Of a DNA stretch of 64,000 bases, positions 8,048 through 17,058 are shown in pieces. The stretch is from Pseudothauera lacus. Its GTDB lineage: Bacteria > Pseudomonadota > Gammaproteobacteria > Burkholderiales > Rhodocyclaceae. The notes beneath the pieces were generated by a model, which had not been told where the DNA came from, did no database searches, and was given only the letters and a program-made list of their open reading frames with translations. Both the position numbers and the translations under genes were made by a program. The stretch lies in the NCBI RefSeq assembly GCF_003034845.1, contig NZ_PZKC01000008.1, forward strand, positions 1-64,000, written 5' to 3'. The stretch's first letter is position 1. The number at the start of each line of letters is the position of its first letter.

Positions 8048-10841
8048 GGCGGCGCTGCTCGCCGGCACCGTACAGATTGCCCGCGCAGCGCCCGCACAGC
8101 GTCGGGTGCTCGGCGTCACTGCCGACATCCTCCGCGTAGTGCCAGCAGCGCTCGCACTTGGCGTGGGTGCTGGGGGTGGCGACGATCTGCTGCGGAGCAT
8201 CCTCGGCCTGCAAGGCCAGGCTGACCTGCGAGGTCATGGTGACGAACTTGAGGTCGTCGCCCAGCGCAGCCAGTGCGTTGTAGGCGTCCTCGTGCAGGCG
8301 CAGGTCGAGCACGGCCTGCAGCGAGGCGCCCACCTTGCCTTCGCTGCGCAGGGCCTCGATGACCTTCAGCGCCTCGGCGCGCACGCTGCGGATGATCTCC
8401 CAGCGCGCGATCAGGCCAGCCTCGCCGCCCTGCTCGGGGAGGGCGTGGAAGGTGTGCAGCATCACGCTGTCCTCCTCGTCGCCGCCGTTCATCACCGCCC
8501 AGGCTTCCTCTGCGGTGAAGGACAGCACCGGTGCCATCAGGCGTACCAGGGTGTGGGTGATGTGCCACAGCGCGGTCTGCGCGGAGCGGCGCGCGGCCGA
8601 ACCCGGCTGGGTGGTGTACAGGCGGTCCTTGAGGATGTCGAGGTAGAAGGCGCCGAGGTCTTCGGCGCAGAACACCTGCAGGGCCTGCACCACGCGATGG
8701 AACTCGAACTTCTCGTAGTCGGCCTCGCACTGGGTGGCCAGCTTGCGGGTGAAGGCGAGCGCGTAGCGGTCGATGTCCACCCACTGGTCGAGCGGCAGGG
8801 CGTCGCTGTTGATGTCGAAGTCAGCGGTGTTGGCGAGCAGGAAGCGCAGGGTGTTGCGGATGCGGCGGTACACCTCGACCACGCGGTCGAGGATCTCCTT
8901 GCTGATCGACAGCTCGCCCGAGTAGTCGGTGGATGCCACCCACAGGCGCAGGATCTCGGCGCCCAGCTTGCCGGTGACCTCCTGCGGTACCACCACGTTG
9001 CCCAGCGACTTGCTCATCTTGCGCCCGGCGCCATCGACCGCGAAGCCGTGGGTGAGCAGGGCCTTGTAGGGCGGGTGGCCGTCGATCGCGCAGCCGGTCA
9101 GCAGCGAGGAGTGGAACCAGCCGCGGTGCTGGTCCGAGCCTTCCAGGTAGAGGTCGGCGCGCGGTCCCTCCGCATGGCCGTCCGGATGCGAGCCGCGCAG
9201 CACGTGCCAGTGGGTGGTGCCGGAGTCGAACCAGACGTCGAGCGTGTCGGCGATCTTGTCGTAGTGGGCGGCCTCGTCGCCGAGCAGCTCGGCGGCATCG
9301 AGCTTGAACCAGGCCTCGATGCCTTCCTGTTCGACGCGCCTGGCGACTTCTTCCATCAGCTCCACGGTGCGCGGGTGCAGTTCGCCGCTCTCCTTGTGCA
9401 GGAAGAAGGGGATCGGCACGCCCCAGTTACGCTGGCGCGAGATGCACCAGTCCGGGCGGTTGGCGATCATCGCGTGCAGGCGGGCCTGGCCCCAGGCGGG
9501 GAAGAAGCGGGTGGCCTCGACGCCGCGCAGGGCGCGCTCGCGCAGCGTCGAGGCGTCGGCGACGGTCTTGTCCATGCCGACGAACCACTGCGCAGTGGCG
9601 CGGTAGATCAGCGGCGTCTTGTGGCGCCAGCAGTGCATGTAGCTGTGGGTGATCTTCGCGTCCGCCATCAGGCAGCCGACTTCGCGCAGTTTGGCGAGGA
9701 TCTCCGGGGCGGCCTTCCAGATGTTCATGCCGCCGAAGAAGGGCAGGTCGGTGGCGAAGTGGCCGTCGCCGGTGACCGGGGTGAGGATCTCGTCCATCGC
9801 CATGCCGTTGGCACGGCAGGACTGGAAGTCGTCGAGGCCGTAGGCCGGGGCGCTGTGCACGATGCCGGTGCCGGCATCGAGGCTGACGTAGTCGCCCAGA
9901 TAGACCGGCGAATTGCGCTCGTAGAAGGGGTGGCGGAAAAGCACCTGGTCGAAGGCCGCGCCCTTCGCCGAGGCGACGATGCGCCCAGTGAGGCCGTAGC
10001 GCTCCAGACAGGCGGCGACCAGGTCGTGGGCCAGCAGCAGGTAGCGCTCACCGGCGTCGACCAGTGCGTAGTCGATCTCCGGATGCATGTTGAGGGCCTG
10101 GTTGGAGGGGATGGTCCACGGCGTGGTGGTCCAGATCACCGCCAGTACCGGCTTGGCCAGCGTACCGACGCCGAAGATGTCGGCGATGCGTTCGGGCTGT
10201 GCGCAGGGGAAGGCGACGTCGATCGCCGGCGACTGCTTGTCGGCGTACTCGACCTCGGCTTCGGCCAGCGCCGAACCGCAGTCGAAGCACCAGTTCACCG
10301 GCTTCAGGCCCTTGAACACGTAGCCAGCCCTGACCATCTCGGCGAGCGCGCGGATCTCACCGGCCTCGTTGGCGAAGGCCATGGTCTTGTAGGGATTGTC
10401 CCAGTCGCCGAGCACGCCGAGGCGGATGAAGTCGGTCTTCTGGCCTTCGATCTGCTCGGCGGCGTAGGCGCGGCAGAGCTCGCGCACGCGGTCGGCGGGC
10501 AGGTTCTTGCCGTGGGTGACCTCCACCTTGTGCTCGATCGGCAGGCCGTGGCAGTCCCAGCCCGGCACGTAGGGGGCATCGAAGCCGGCCATGGTGCGCG
10601 AACGCACGATGATGTCCTTGAGGATCTTGTTCAGCGCATGGCCGATGTGGATGCTGCCGTTGGCGTAGGGCGGGCCGTCGTGAAGGATGAACTTGGGGCG
10701 GCCGGCGGCGGCCTGGCGGATCTTCTGGTAGAGCTTCCGCTGCTGCCACTGGGCGATCCAGCCCGGTTCCCGCTTGGCGAGGTCGCCGCGCATCGGAAAG
10801 GGGGTGTCGGGCAGGTTGAGGGTCTTGCGGTAGTCGGCCAT
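8040..10841 (-). CDS. ileS: Isoleucyl-tRNA synthetase
   Basis: A 933-residue class I aminoacyl-tRNA synthetase of the usual bacterial (IleS1) length. The HIGH motif is at residues 65-68 ('GSIHIGHAL') and KMSKS at about 608-612 ('[10 protein letters not shown]'). A C-terminal zinc ribbon, 'CERCWHY' plus 'CGRCAGN', closes the protein. It sits between ribF (12 bases) and lspA (8-base overlap), the conserved order. A reading frame of nearly 1300 codons on the opposite strand is an artefact of GC-rich third positions. Confidence 0.98.
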   Translation of the reverse strand: MADYRKTLNLPDTPFPMRGDLAKREPGWIAQWQQRKLYQKIRQAAAGRPKFILHDGPPYANGSIHIGHALNKILKDIIVRSRTMAGFDAPYVPGWDCHGLPIEHKVEVTHGKNLPADRVRELCRAYAAEQIEGQKTDFIRLGVLGDWDNPYKTMAFANEAGEIRALAEMVRAGYVFKGLKPVNWCFDCGSALAEAEVEYADKQSPAIDVAFPCAQPERIADIFGVGTLAKPVLAVIWTTTPWTIPSNQALNMHPEIDYALVDAGERYLLLAHDLVAACLERYGLTGRIVASAKGAAFDQVLFRHPFYERNSPVYLGDYVSLDAGTGIVHSAPAYGLDDFQSCRANGMAMDEILTPVTGDGHFATDLPFFGGMNIWKAAPEILAKLREVGCLMADAKITHSYMHCWRHKTPLIYRATAQWFVGMDKTVADASTLRERALRGVEATRFFPAWGQARLHAMIANRPDWCISRQRNWGVPIPFFLHKESGELHPRTVELMEEVARRVEQEGIEAWFKLDAAELLGDEAAHYDKIADTLDVWFDSGTTHWHVLRGSHPDGHAEGPRADLYLEGSDQHRGWFHSSLLTGCAIDGHPPYKALLTHGFAVDGAGRKMSKSLGNVVVPQEVTGKLGAEILRLWVASTDYSGELSISKEILDRVVEVYRRIRNTLRFLLANTADFDINSDALPLDQWVDIDRYALAFTRKLATQCEADYEKFEFHRVVQALQVFCAEDLGAFYLDILKDRLYTTQPGSAARRSAQTALWHITHTLVRLMAPVLSFTAEEAWAVMNGGDEEDSVMLHTFHALPEQGGEAGLIARWEIIRSVRAEALKVIEALRSEGKVGASLQAVLDLRLHEDAYNALAALGDDLKFVTMTSQVSLALQAEDAPQQIVATPSTHAKCERCWHYAEDVGSDAEHPTLCGRCAGNLYGAGEQRRHA

Positions 10842-10853
10842 GGCGGTCTTCTT

Positions 10854-11807
10854 TCAGCCTTCAAAGGGAGCGGAGAGATCGGGGTGGGCGCTCAGCCAGC
10901 GGCGCGCGGATACGGCGTCAATGCCGATCTGTGCGCTCAGTGCGGCGAGCGAGTCGAAGCGGGCCTGGTCGCGCAGCTTGTGCAGGAAGTGTACGCGCAG
11001 ATGCGCACCGTAGCAGTCCTGCTGCCAGTCGAAAAGATGTACCTCGAGCGTCGGGCGGCCGCTGCCGGTGACGGTCGGGCGGCTGCCGACATTGGCCACG
11101 CCTCCCACCGCCGTCCCCCGCAGGCCTTCGACGGTGACGGCATAGACACCGTTGAGCGCAGGCTTGCGGTGCTTCATCTGTACGTTGGCGGTGGGGAAGC
11201 CGAGGGTGCGGCCGAGCTTTTGCCCATGTACCACGCGTCCGGCGATGCTGTATGGGCGCCCGAGCAGGCGCGCGGCGTGATCCATGTCACCGGCTGCGAG
11301 GGCGCTGCGCACCGCCGAACTGGAGATGCGCTCGCCGGCCAGGTCGAGGGTGGGCATGGCCTCGACGCCGAAGCCGCGGCTGTGCCCGGCTGCCGCGAGC
11401 ATGGCGAAGTCGCCATGACGGCCGGCGCCGAAGCGGAAGTCGTCGCCGATGAAGAGGTGGCGCACGCCGAGGCCGTGGCAGAGGATGCGGTCGATGAAAT
11501 CCTGTGCCGGCTGATTCGCCAGAGCGGCGTTGAAGCGGCACACGTAGGTCCGGTCCACACCGGCGGCGGCGAGCATGAGGAGCTTCTCGCGCAGGTTGGA
11601 CAGGCGCGCGGGGGCCTTCTCCGGGGCGAAGAATTCGCGCGGATGCGGTTCGAAGGTGAGTACCGTGGCGGGCAGCCCAAGTTCGCCGGCCTTGGCGGTG
11701 AGCAGCTCAAGGAGCGCCCGGTGGCCGCGATGCACGCCATCGAAGTTGCCGATGGTCAGTACCGAGGGCTGCGCAGCGTGTTGCGGAAAACCGCGTAAGA
11801 CCTGCAT
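10854..11807 (-). CDS. ribF: Bifunctional riboflavin kinase/FAD synthetase
   Basis: A 317-residue RibF that phosphorylates riboflavin to FMN and adenylylates FMN to FAD. The N-terminal nucleotidyltransferase domain starts with 'LTIGNFDGVHRGHRALL' (about residues 16-32) and includes 'FIGDDFRFGAGRHGD'. The C-terminal kinase domain contains 'GRTLGFPTANV' and 'GVYAVTVEG'. It is the first gene of the ribF-ileS-lspA-fkpB-ispH unit, 53 bases downstream of amiC with no visible terminator between them. Confidence 0.96.
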   Translation of the reverse strand: MQVLRGFPQHAAQPSVLTIGNFDGVHRGHRALLELLTAKAGELGLPATVLTFEPHPREFFAPEKAPARLSNLREKLLMLAAAGVDRTYVCRFNAALANQPAQDFIDRILCHGLGVRHLFIGDDFRFGAGRHGDFAMLAAAGHSRGFGVEAMPTLDLAGERISSSAVRSALAAGDMDHAARLLGRPYSIAGRVVHGQKLGRTLGFPTANVQMKHRKPALNGVYAVTVEGLRGTAVGGVANVGSRPTVTGSGRPTLEVHLFDWQQDCYGAHLRVHFLHKLRDQARFDSLAALSAQIGIDAVSARRWLSAHPDLSAPFEG

Positions 11808-11860
11808 GAACAGCCTGACAAAAAGCGGTAATTATAGCGCCAAGAGGGTGCGCGCGGCGC

Positions 11861-13180
11861 TTAGTCGAGGCGGGCGACGCGGGTGCGCGCCGGCGGCGCG
11901 GGGTTGTCGGCGAAGTAGCGCTTGATGCCGCGCAGGATGGCCTCGGCCATGCGCTCCTGGTAGGCCTCGTCGTTGAGCCGGCGCTCTTCCTCGGGGTTGC
12001 TGATGAAGGCGGTCTCGACGAGGATGGAGGGGATGTCGGGGGCGCGCAGCACGGCAAAGTTGGCCTGTTCGACCTGCGGTTTGTGCAGGGTGTTGACGCC
12101 GCCCAGTTCGCCGAGCACGGCGCGGCCGAGCTTGAGGCTGTCGTTGATGGTGGCGGTCTGCGAGAGGTCGAGCAGGGTGCGCGCGAGGTGCCCCTCCTGC
12201 TTGGCGAGGTTGACCCCGCCGATGAGGTCGGCGTCGTTTTCCTTTTCTGCCAGCCAGCGCGCAGCGGAGCTGGTGGCGCCGCGCTCGGAGAGTACGAAGA
12301 CCGAACTGCCGCGGGCTTCCGGGCGCACGAAGGCATCGGCGTGGATGGAGACGAAGAGGTCGGCCTGCACCCGTCGCGCGCGCGCGACGCGCTGGTAGAG
12401 CGGCACGAAGAAGTCGCCGTCGCGGGTGAGCACCGCGCGCATGCCGGGTTCGGCATCGATCTTGCGCTTCAGGCGGCGGGCGACCGACAGCGTGACGTTC
12501 TTCTCGTAGCTGCCGCGACGGCCGATGGCGCCGGGGTCCTCGCCGCCATGGCCGGGGTCGAGGACCACGGTGTAGATGCGTTCGGCTTCGGGCTGTGCGG
12601 GGCGCTGCGGGGTGCTGTCTCCCACAGCCTCGGTGGTGCCGTCGGGTGCAGCATCGCCGGCGGCGGCCTCCATCGGGCTGGAGCGCTCGATCAGCGCCAG
12701 CAGGGGATCGACCGGCTGCGTCGGGTAGAGATCGAGCACCAGGCGGTGGCCGTAGTCGCCTACCGGCTGCAGGGTGAACACCTGTGGCTTGATCTCGGTT
12801 TTCAGCTCCAGCACCACGCGGACCACGCCGGGGCGGTTCTGCGCGGCGCGCACGAGGCTGATGTAGGGATCGCTGTCGAGGATCTTCGACGGCAGCGTGT
12901 GCAGCACGCTGTTGAGCTCGACGTCTTCGAGGTCCACCACCAGGCGATGGGGGTTGTCGAGGCTCATGTACTTGAAGCGCAGCTCGCGGCGTGCTTCGAG
13001 GGTGACGCGGGTGTATTCCGGTGCCGGCCATACGCGTACCGCCACCAGGCTGGTGGCCGCGGCGTGGCCGACGGGGCTGACCAGCAGCGTCAACGACGCG
13101 CTGGCGAACTTCAGCAGTTCGCGGCGGCTCAGGCGGGCGCCGGGGGCGCGCGCAGGGCGTTGCTCAGTTCGGTCAGGCAT
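11861..13180 (-). CDS. amiC: N-acetylmuramoyl-L-alanine amidase, AmiC type, Tat-exported
   Basis: A 439-residue periplasmic amidase that splits septal peptidoglycan at cell division. The N-terminus has a twin-arginine signal 'LSRRELLKFASASLTLL'. An AMIN domain (about 45-145) targets the septum. The Amidase_3 zinc domain follows (about 205-430) with 'VVLDPGHGGEDPGA', 'SYEKN', 'SIHADAF' and the catalytic Glu in 'ILVETAFISN'. The start overlaps the tsaE 3' end by 52 bases and has GGAGG upstream. The tsaE-amiC order is conserved. It is probably activated by a LytM factor encoded elsewhere. Confidence 0.95.
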   Translation of the reverse strand: MPDRTEQRPARAPGARLSRRELLKFASASLTLLVSPVGHAAATSLVAVRVWPAPEYTRVTLEARRELRFKYMSLDNPHRLVVDLEDVELNSVLHTLPSKILDSDPYISLVRAAQNRPGVVRVVLELKTEIKPQVFTLQPVGDYGHRLVLDLYPTQPVDPLLALIERSSPMEAAAGDAAPDGTTEAVGDSTPQRPAQPEAERIYTVVLDPGHGGEDPGAIGRRGSYEKNVTLSVARRLKRKIDAEPGMRAVLTRDGDFFVPLYQRVARARRVQADLFVSIHADAFVRPEARGSSVFVLSERGATSSAARWLAEKENDADLIGGVNLAKQEGHLARTLLDLSQTATINDSLKLGRAVLGELGGVNTLHKPQVEQANFAVLRAPDIPSILVETAFISNPEEERRLNDEAYQERMAEAILRGIKRYFADNPAPPARTRVARLD

Positions 13181-13602
13181 CGTCGTCCCGCCTCCGTTCC
13201 TGCCTTCAGCTCGACCTGCCGGCCCGTGCCGGCAAGGCTGAGCGCCACTTCGAGATCGGGTGGGGGCAGATGGGGGGCGGCTTTTCCAGGCCATTCCACC
13301 ATGCAGGCGCCTTGCCCGCCGAAGTATTCGTCCAGCCCGGCGTCGAGAAATTCGTCGGGCGAATTGAAGCGATAAAAATCAAAGTGATATAAGTTTAATC
13401 TAGAAACTACGTAAGGTTCAATCAAGGTGTAAGTGGGACTTTTTACACTGCCCCGGTGGCCGAGCCCGCGCAACAGGCCGCGCACCAGGGTGGTCTTGCC
13501 GGCGCCGAGGTCGCCGAGCAGGTAGATCACCAGCCCGGCATGCAGGGCGTTGCCGAGCGCCGCACCGAGCGCGGCGGTCTCCGCTTCGGTGGCCAAGTGC
13601 AT
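13129..13602 (-). CDS. tsaE: tRNA threonylcarbamoyladenosine biosynthesis ATPase TsaE
   Basis: A 157-residue P-loop ATPase that works with TsaB and TsaD to make t6A37 in ANN-decoding tRNAs. Walker A is 'GDLGAGKTTLVRG', followed by 'VKSPTYTLIEPY', 'LYHFDFYRF' and 'MVEWPGK'. An ATG 16 codons upstream (13650) is possible but overlaps divergent queG. Its middle, about 13361-13446, is strikingly AT-rich against GC-rich flanks, although the protein motif is normal. The tail overlaps amiC. Confidence 0.93.
   Translation of the reverse strand: MHLATEAETAALGAALGNALHAGLVIYLLGDLGAGKTTLVRGLLRGLGHRGSVKSPTYTLIEPYVVSRLNLYHFDFYRFNSPDEFLDAGLDEYFGGQGACMVEWPGKAAPHLPPPDLEVALSLAGTGRQVELKAGTEAGRRCLTELSNALRAPPAPA
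13397..13425 (-). promoter_or_regulatory. Possible internal promoter inside tsaE, reading toward amiC
   Basis: On the minus strand TTGATT (13420-13425) and TAGATT (13397-13402) are separated by exactly 17 bases, inside the AT-rich patch of tsaE. The fit to sigma-70 is fair. It would give amiC, and perhaps the ribF cluster, its own transcript. Base composition alone raises the chance of such a match. Confidence 0.35.
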
Positions 13603-13632
13603 GCACAGCGGGCTGCCGTTATCATCGGCAGG

Positions 13633-14739
13633 GTGAATACGATCGATCATCAGACGCTCTCCTCGCGGCCGCAACGGCCCGATGCCGTCACCCTGCGTGC
13701 CTTGCGCGGGCGCATCGGGGACTGGGGCCGGGAACTCGGTTTCGACGCCGTGGGAGTCAGCGGCGTCGACCTCAGGGATGCCGAGCCGGGGCTGCAGGCC
13801 TGGCTCGATGCCGGTTTTCACGGCGAGATGGATTATATGGCCCGCCACGGCATGAAGCGCGCGCGCCCGGCGGATCTGCTGCCCGGTACCCTGCGGGTGA
13901 TCAGTGCGCGGATGAACTACTGGCCGGCTGCAGCCGACGCCGCGGCGGCGCTCGCCGACGGCCGCCGCGCCTATGTGTCGCGCTATGCGCTGGGGCGCGA
14001 CTATCACAAGGTGCTGCGCCGCCGCTTGCAGACCCTCGCCGAACGCATCGGTGCCGAGCTGCCCCATGGCTTCCGCGTCTTCGTCGACTCGGCGCCGGTG
14101 CTGGAGGTCGAGCTGGGGGCGCGCGCAGCGCTGGGCTGGCGCGGCAAGCACACCCTGCTGCTCGATCGTGAGGCGGGCTCGTGGTTCTTTCTTGGCGAGA
14201 TCTTCACCGATCTGCCGCTGCCCGAGGATCAGCCGCGGGCTGCGCATTGCGGGCGCTGCACGGCCTGCATCGATGTCTGTCCGACCGGTGCCATCGTCGC
14301 CCCCTACCAGGTGGACGCGCGGCGCTGCATCTCCTACCTCACCATCGAACTGCACGGCGCCATCCCCGAGCGCTGGCGGGCGGCGATCGGCAACCGCATC
14401 TACGGCTGCGACGACTGTCAGCTGGCATGTCCGTGGAACCGCTTCGCCAGCCGCGGCGCGGAACCCGGCTTCGCCCCCCGCCACGCGCTCGACAGCGCCA
14501 CACTGGTGGAGTTGTTCGCGTGGTCGGCGACCGATTTTGCCGAGCGCATGGCAGGCAGCGCCATCTACCGCATCGGCTATTCGCGCTGGCTGCGCAACAT
14601 TGCCGTGGCGCTCGGCAATGCGCCGGGCGATGAGGCGGTACTGGCGGCGCTGCAGGCACGCGCGGCGGATGCCGAGGAGATGGTGCGCGAGCATGTGGGT
14701 TGGGCCCTGGCTCAACACGAAGCGCGCCGCAAGGCTTAA
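13633..14739 (+). CDS. queG: Epoxyqueuosine reductase QueG
   Basis: A 368-residue cobalamin- and iron-sulfur-dependent enzyme reducing epoxyqueuosine to queuosine in tRNA. The two [4Fe-4S] motifs are clear: 'CGRCTACIDVCPTGAI' (about residues 209-224) and 'CDDCQLACPWNRFA' (about 259-272). The N-terminal 'RELGFDAVGVSGVDL' is the family start region. GTG at 13633 gives the family length; there is no strong ribosome site, so the start is moderately sure. It is divergent from tsaE, a common pairing. Its TAA stop is the first three bases of the inverted-repeat element at 14737. Confidence 0.94.
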   Translation: MNTIDHQTLSSRPQRPDAVTLRALRGRIGDWGRELGFDAVGVSGVDLRDAEPGLQAWLDAGFHGEMDYMARHGMKRARPADLLPGTLRVISARMNYWPAAADAAAALADGRRAYVSRYALGRDYHKVLRRRLQTLAERIGAELPHGFRVFVDSAPVLEVELGARAALGWRGKHTLLLDREAGSWFFLGEIFTDLPLPEDQPRAAHCGRCTACIDVCPTGAIVAPYQVDARRCISYLTIELHGAIPERWRAAIGNRIYGCDDCQLACPWNRFASRGAEPGFAPRHALDSATLVELFAWSATDFAERMAGSAIYRIGYSRWLRNIAVALGNAPGDEAVLAALQARAADAEEMVREHVGWALAQHEARRKA

Positions 14740-14918
14740 CCCGCATTTCTCACGCCCTCACGTCGCGAGGGGGGCGAGGCGCCGCCGTGGTGCGCCGCAC
14801 GGACCGCTCGACGCCGAAGGCGTAGCTGACACTACGTCGAGGCGGCGTGAGGGAGTACGGCGTGCCACGGCGAGTGCATCGGCACCCGCAGTAGGGATGG
14901 TGTGAGAAATGCGGGTTA
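14737..14918. repeat. 182 bp element with 17 bp perfect terminal inverted repeats (MITE/REP-like)
   Basis: 'taacccgcatttctcac' (14737-14753) and 'gtgagaaatgcgggtta' (14902-14918) are exact reverse complements. The 148 bases between hold smaller hairpins such as 'ccgtg...cacgg' and 'ctcgacg...cgtcgag', and no gene. No clear target-site duplication was seen. It fills the queG-murI gap, supplies the queG stop codon, and a TAGAAT at its right edge could be the murI -10 box. Whether it is a dispersed repeat needs the rest of the genome. Confidence 0.7.
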
Positions 14919-14956
14919 GAATTCCGCCCTTTCCTCCGCCCGCCACACCGACCGCA

Positions 14957-15760
14957 ATGGACGCTTCACGCCCGATAGGGGTTTTCGATTCCGGCATCGG
15001 CGGGCTGACCGTGGTGCGTGCGCTGATGGAGCGCCTGCCGCTGGAGAGCATCGTCTATTTCGGCGATACCGCGCGCGTGCCCTATGGCATCAAGTCGGTG
15101 GCCACCATCGAGCACTTCACCGCGCAGATCGTCGACTACCTCCTCGCTCAGCGCGTCAAGATGCTCATCGTTGCCTGCAACACCATGGCCGCGGTGGCTG
15201 CCGAGGTGGTCAAGGCGCGTGCCGGCGACGTTCCCGTTCTCGACGTCATCGAGGCCGGTGCCATGGCCGCGGTGGCGGGCGCACAGGGGCGTGGGGTAGG
15301 GGTGATCGGCACGCCGACGACGATCAACAGCAATGCCTACGCCCACCGCATGCACTGCCTCGATCCCGGGCTGCGGGTGTATTCGCAGGCCTGCCCGCTG
15401 TTCGTGCCGCTGGTCGAGGAGGGCTGGCTGGAGCATCCGGTGACCCGTCTCACGGCGCAGGAGTACCTGCGCCCGGTGCTGGCCGAGGAGGTCGGCAGCC
15501 TGGTGCTGGGCTGTACCCACTATCCGCTGCTCAAGCCCCTGCTCAAGGAAGTGGCCGGCGACGGCGTGCGCCTGGTCGACTCGGCGATCACCACCGCCGA
15601 ACTGGCCGCCGCGCGCCTGCAGGCCCTCGGCCTCGCGCGCAGCGGCAGCGCAGCGGCGCACTACCGCTATGTGGTCACCGATGTGCCGCTGCGTTTCCAG
15701 ACCATCGGCGAACGTTTCCTGGGGCGCTCGCTGGGCGTGGTGGAACGCATCGAATGGTGA
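14957..15760 (+). CDS. murI: Glutamate racemase
   Basis: A 267-residue cofactor-independent racemase that makes D-glutamate for peptidoglycan. The two catalytic cysteines are present: 'VACNTMAAVAAE' (about Cys74) and 'LGCTHYPLL' (about Cys186). The N-terminal 'IGVFDSGIGGLTVV' is diagnostic. The ATG at 14957 is at the family start; the upstream in-frame start overlaps the repeat element. The convergent sseA ends 3 bases beyond its stop. Confidence 0.96.
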   Translation: MDASRPIGVFDSGIGGLTVVRALMERLPLESIVYFGDTARVPYGIKSVATIEHFTAQIVDYLLAQRVKMLIVACNTMAAVAAEVVKARAGDVPVLDVIEAGAMAAVAGAQGRGVGVIGTPTTINSNAYAHRMHCLDPGLRVYSQACPLFVPLVEEGWLEHPVTRLTAQEYLRPVLAEEVGSLVLGCTHYPLLKPLLKEVAGDGVRLVDSAITTAELAAARLQALGLARSGSAAAHYRYVVTDVPLRFQTIGERFLGRSLGVVERIEW

Positions 15761-15763
15761 TGC

Positions 15764-16615
15764 TCAGCCGCTGACCAGCGGTCGCGCCGGATCCGCGCAC
15801 CACTCGCTCCATGAGCCGGCATACAGCCGCGCGCCGGGGAGGCCGGCGATCTCCATTGCCAGCAGGTTGTGGCAGGCGGTGACGCCCGAGCCGCACTGAT
15901 TGACGACCGCGGCTGGCGGACGTCCGCCGAGCAGGGCGGTGAAGTCGGTACGCAGTTGTGCGGCGGGAAGGAAACGGCCGCTGGCGTCGAGGTTGTCGCG
16001 GAAGAAGCGGTTGCAGGCGCCCGGGATGCGTCCGCCGACGGGGTCGAGGGATTCGTTTTCGCCGCGGAAGCGGTCGGGGCTGCGGGCGTCGATGAGGACC
16101 ATCGCCTCATCGTCGAGATGCGCGGCGACGTAGTCGGCATCCACGGCCAGCCCGGCGCACACGCGGGGGCTGAAGTGTGCCGCAGGGGGGCGTGCCGGAG
16201 TGCTGTCGAGCACCTTGGTGGCTGCACACCAGGCCTGGTAACCGCCGTCGAGCACTGCCACGCGCTCGTGTCCGAGCCAGCGCAGCAGCCACCACAGGCG
16301 CGCCGCATACATCCCGCCGGCGTCGTCGTAGGCCACCACCTGGCTGTCGTTGGCAATCCCGCAGGCCCCCAGGCGCGCCGCCAGCAGGGCCGGGTCGGGC
16401 AGCGGGTGGCGGCCGTTGCGACCGCTGCGCGGGCCCGAGAGGTCGTCGTCGAGGTGCAGATGCACCGCGCCGGGAAGATGCTCGCGGGCGTAGGCGTCAC
16501 GGCCGAAGGCCGGGTTGGCGAGATCGTGGCGGCAATCGACGATCACCCAGCCTGGGGTGCCGAGGTGGCGGTCGAGTTCGGCGGCGCTGATCAGGGTGGC
16601 GTAGCCGGCACTCAC
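15764..16615 (-). CDS. sseA: Sulfurtransferase, 3-mercaptopyruvate/thiosulfate type
   Basis: A 283-residue protein with two rhodanese domains. The C-terminal active-site loop is 'CGSGVTA' with the catalytic Cys near residue 241; this loop is typical of 3-mercaptopyruvate sulfurtransferases, while thiosulfate sulfurtransferases usually have CRxGxR/T. The N-terminal domain is the inactive one ('VIVDCRHDLANP'). No export signal is seen, so it is cytoplasmic and probably not part of the periplasmic Sox system 20 kb away. The GTG start overlaps the stop of the preceding gene by four bases (GTGA), so the two are translationally coupled. Confidence 0.9.
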   Translation of the reverse strand: MSAGYATLISAAELDRHLGTPGWVIVDCRHDLANPAFGRDAYAREHLPGAVHLHLDDDLSGPRSGRNGRHPLPDPALLAARLGACGIANDSQVVAYDDAGGMYAARLWWLLRWLGHERVAVLDGGYQAWCAATKVLDSTPARPPAAHFSPRVCAGLAVDADYVAAHLDDEAMVLIDARSPDRFRGENESLDPVGGRIPGACNRFFRDNLDASGRFLPAAQLRTDFTALLGGRPPAAVVNQCGSGVTACHNLLAMEIAGLPGARLYAGSWSEWCADPARPLVSG

Positions 16616-16974
16616 GGGGCGGTTTCCTCGGCGGCCGCGAGCCAGCTGCGGGCTTCGTCCTCGGCGTCGAATACGAGCACGTCGGCATCGACGAAGATCT
16701 GCGTCAGCCAGGCGCTCCAGGTCAGCCACTGGTCGTCGGTGACCACCGCAATGCGGCGGAAATCGTGGGCGTGCTGGCGCGAGAACTTGATCTCCTCCCA
16801 GGCCACGTCGAGGGTGAAACCGGCCATTTCGCGGAGATCGAAGAGCAGGCTCACCGGGCCTTCGAACTTGATCTTGAAATTGACCAGTTCCTCGAATTCC
16901 TTGTAGTCGCTCAGGGTGAATTCGCCGAAGACGGTGACGGCGACGAGATTGGGGCCGTGGTCGATGTTGATCAT
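16612..16974 (-). CDS. SpoIIAA-like/STAS-like small protein (DUF3478 type)
   Basis: A 120-residue soluble protein resembling the SpoIIAA-like fold: 'VAVTVFGEFTLSDYKEFEE' at the N-terminus, then 'LLFDLREMAGF', 'RRIAVVTDDQWLTW' and 'VFDAEDEARSWL'. Members are widespread in proteobacteria and have no settled function; some bind lipophilic ligands or phospholipid. The ATG at 16974 is preferred over the longer frame because homology begins at 'MINIDHGPN'. It is coupled to sseA by a GTGA overlap, which suggests a shared role I cannot name. Confidence 0.75.
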   Translation of the reverse strand: MINIDHGPNLVAVTVFGEFTLSDYKEFEELVNFKIKFEGPVSLLFDLREMAGFTLDVAWEEIKFSRQHAHDFRRIAVVTDDQWLTWSAWLTQIFVDADVLVFDAEDEARSWLAAAEETAP

Positions 16975-17058
16975 GGCAGCCTCCGCAGCAGGGTGGGTGG
17001 TGCGGACTACTATAGCCCCCGGCGTCGGCGCATTCAATCGCCGTGCCGCGCCAGGCGG

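Noticed and set aside
7899-11798. Open frame of about 1300 codons on the + strand
   Set aside because: It is antisense to ileS and ribF, both certain genes. Its translation is low-complexity (G, V, A, H, R), as expected from mirror-frame GC bias.
13603-14718. N-terminal extension of tsaE to 529 residues
   Set aside because: The extension is the antisense of queG. TsaE proteins are about 150-160 residues.
15764-16615. SseA as part of the Sox thiosulfate pathway
   Set aside because: It has no export signal and has the CGSGVTA loop of mercaptopyruvate sulfurtransferases. The periplasmic rhodanese at 43315 is the better candidate.
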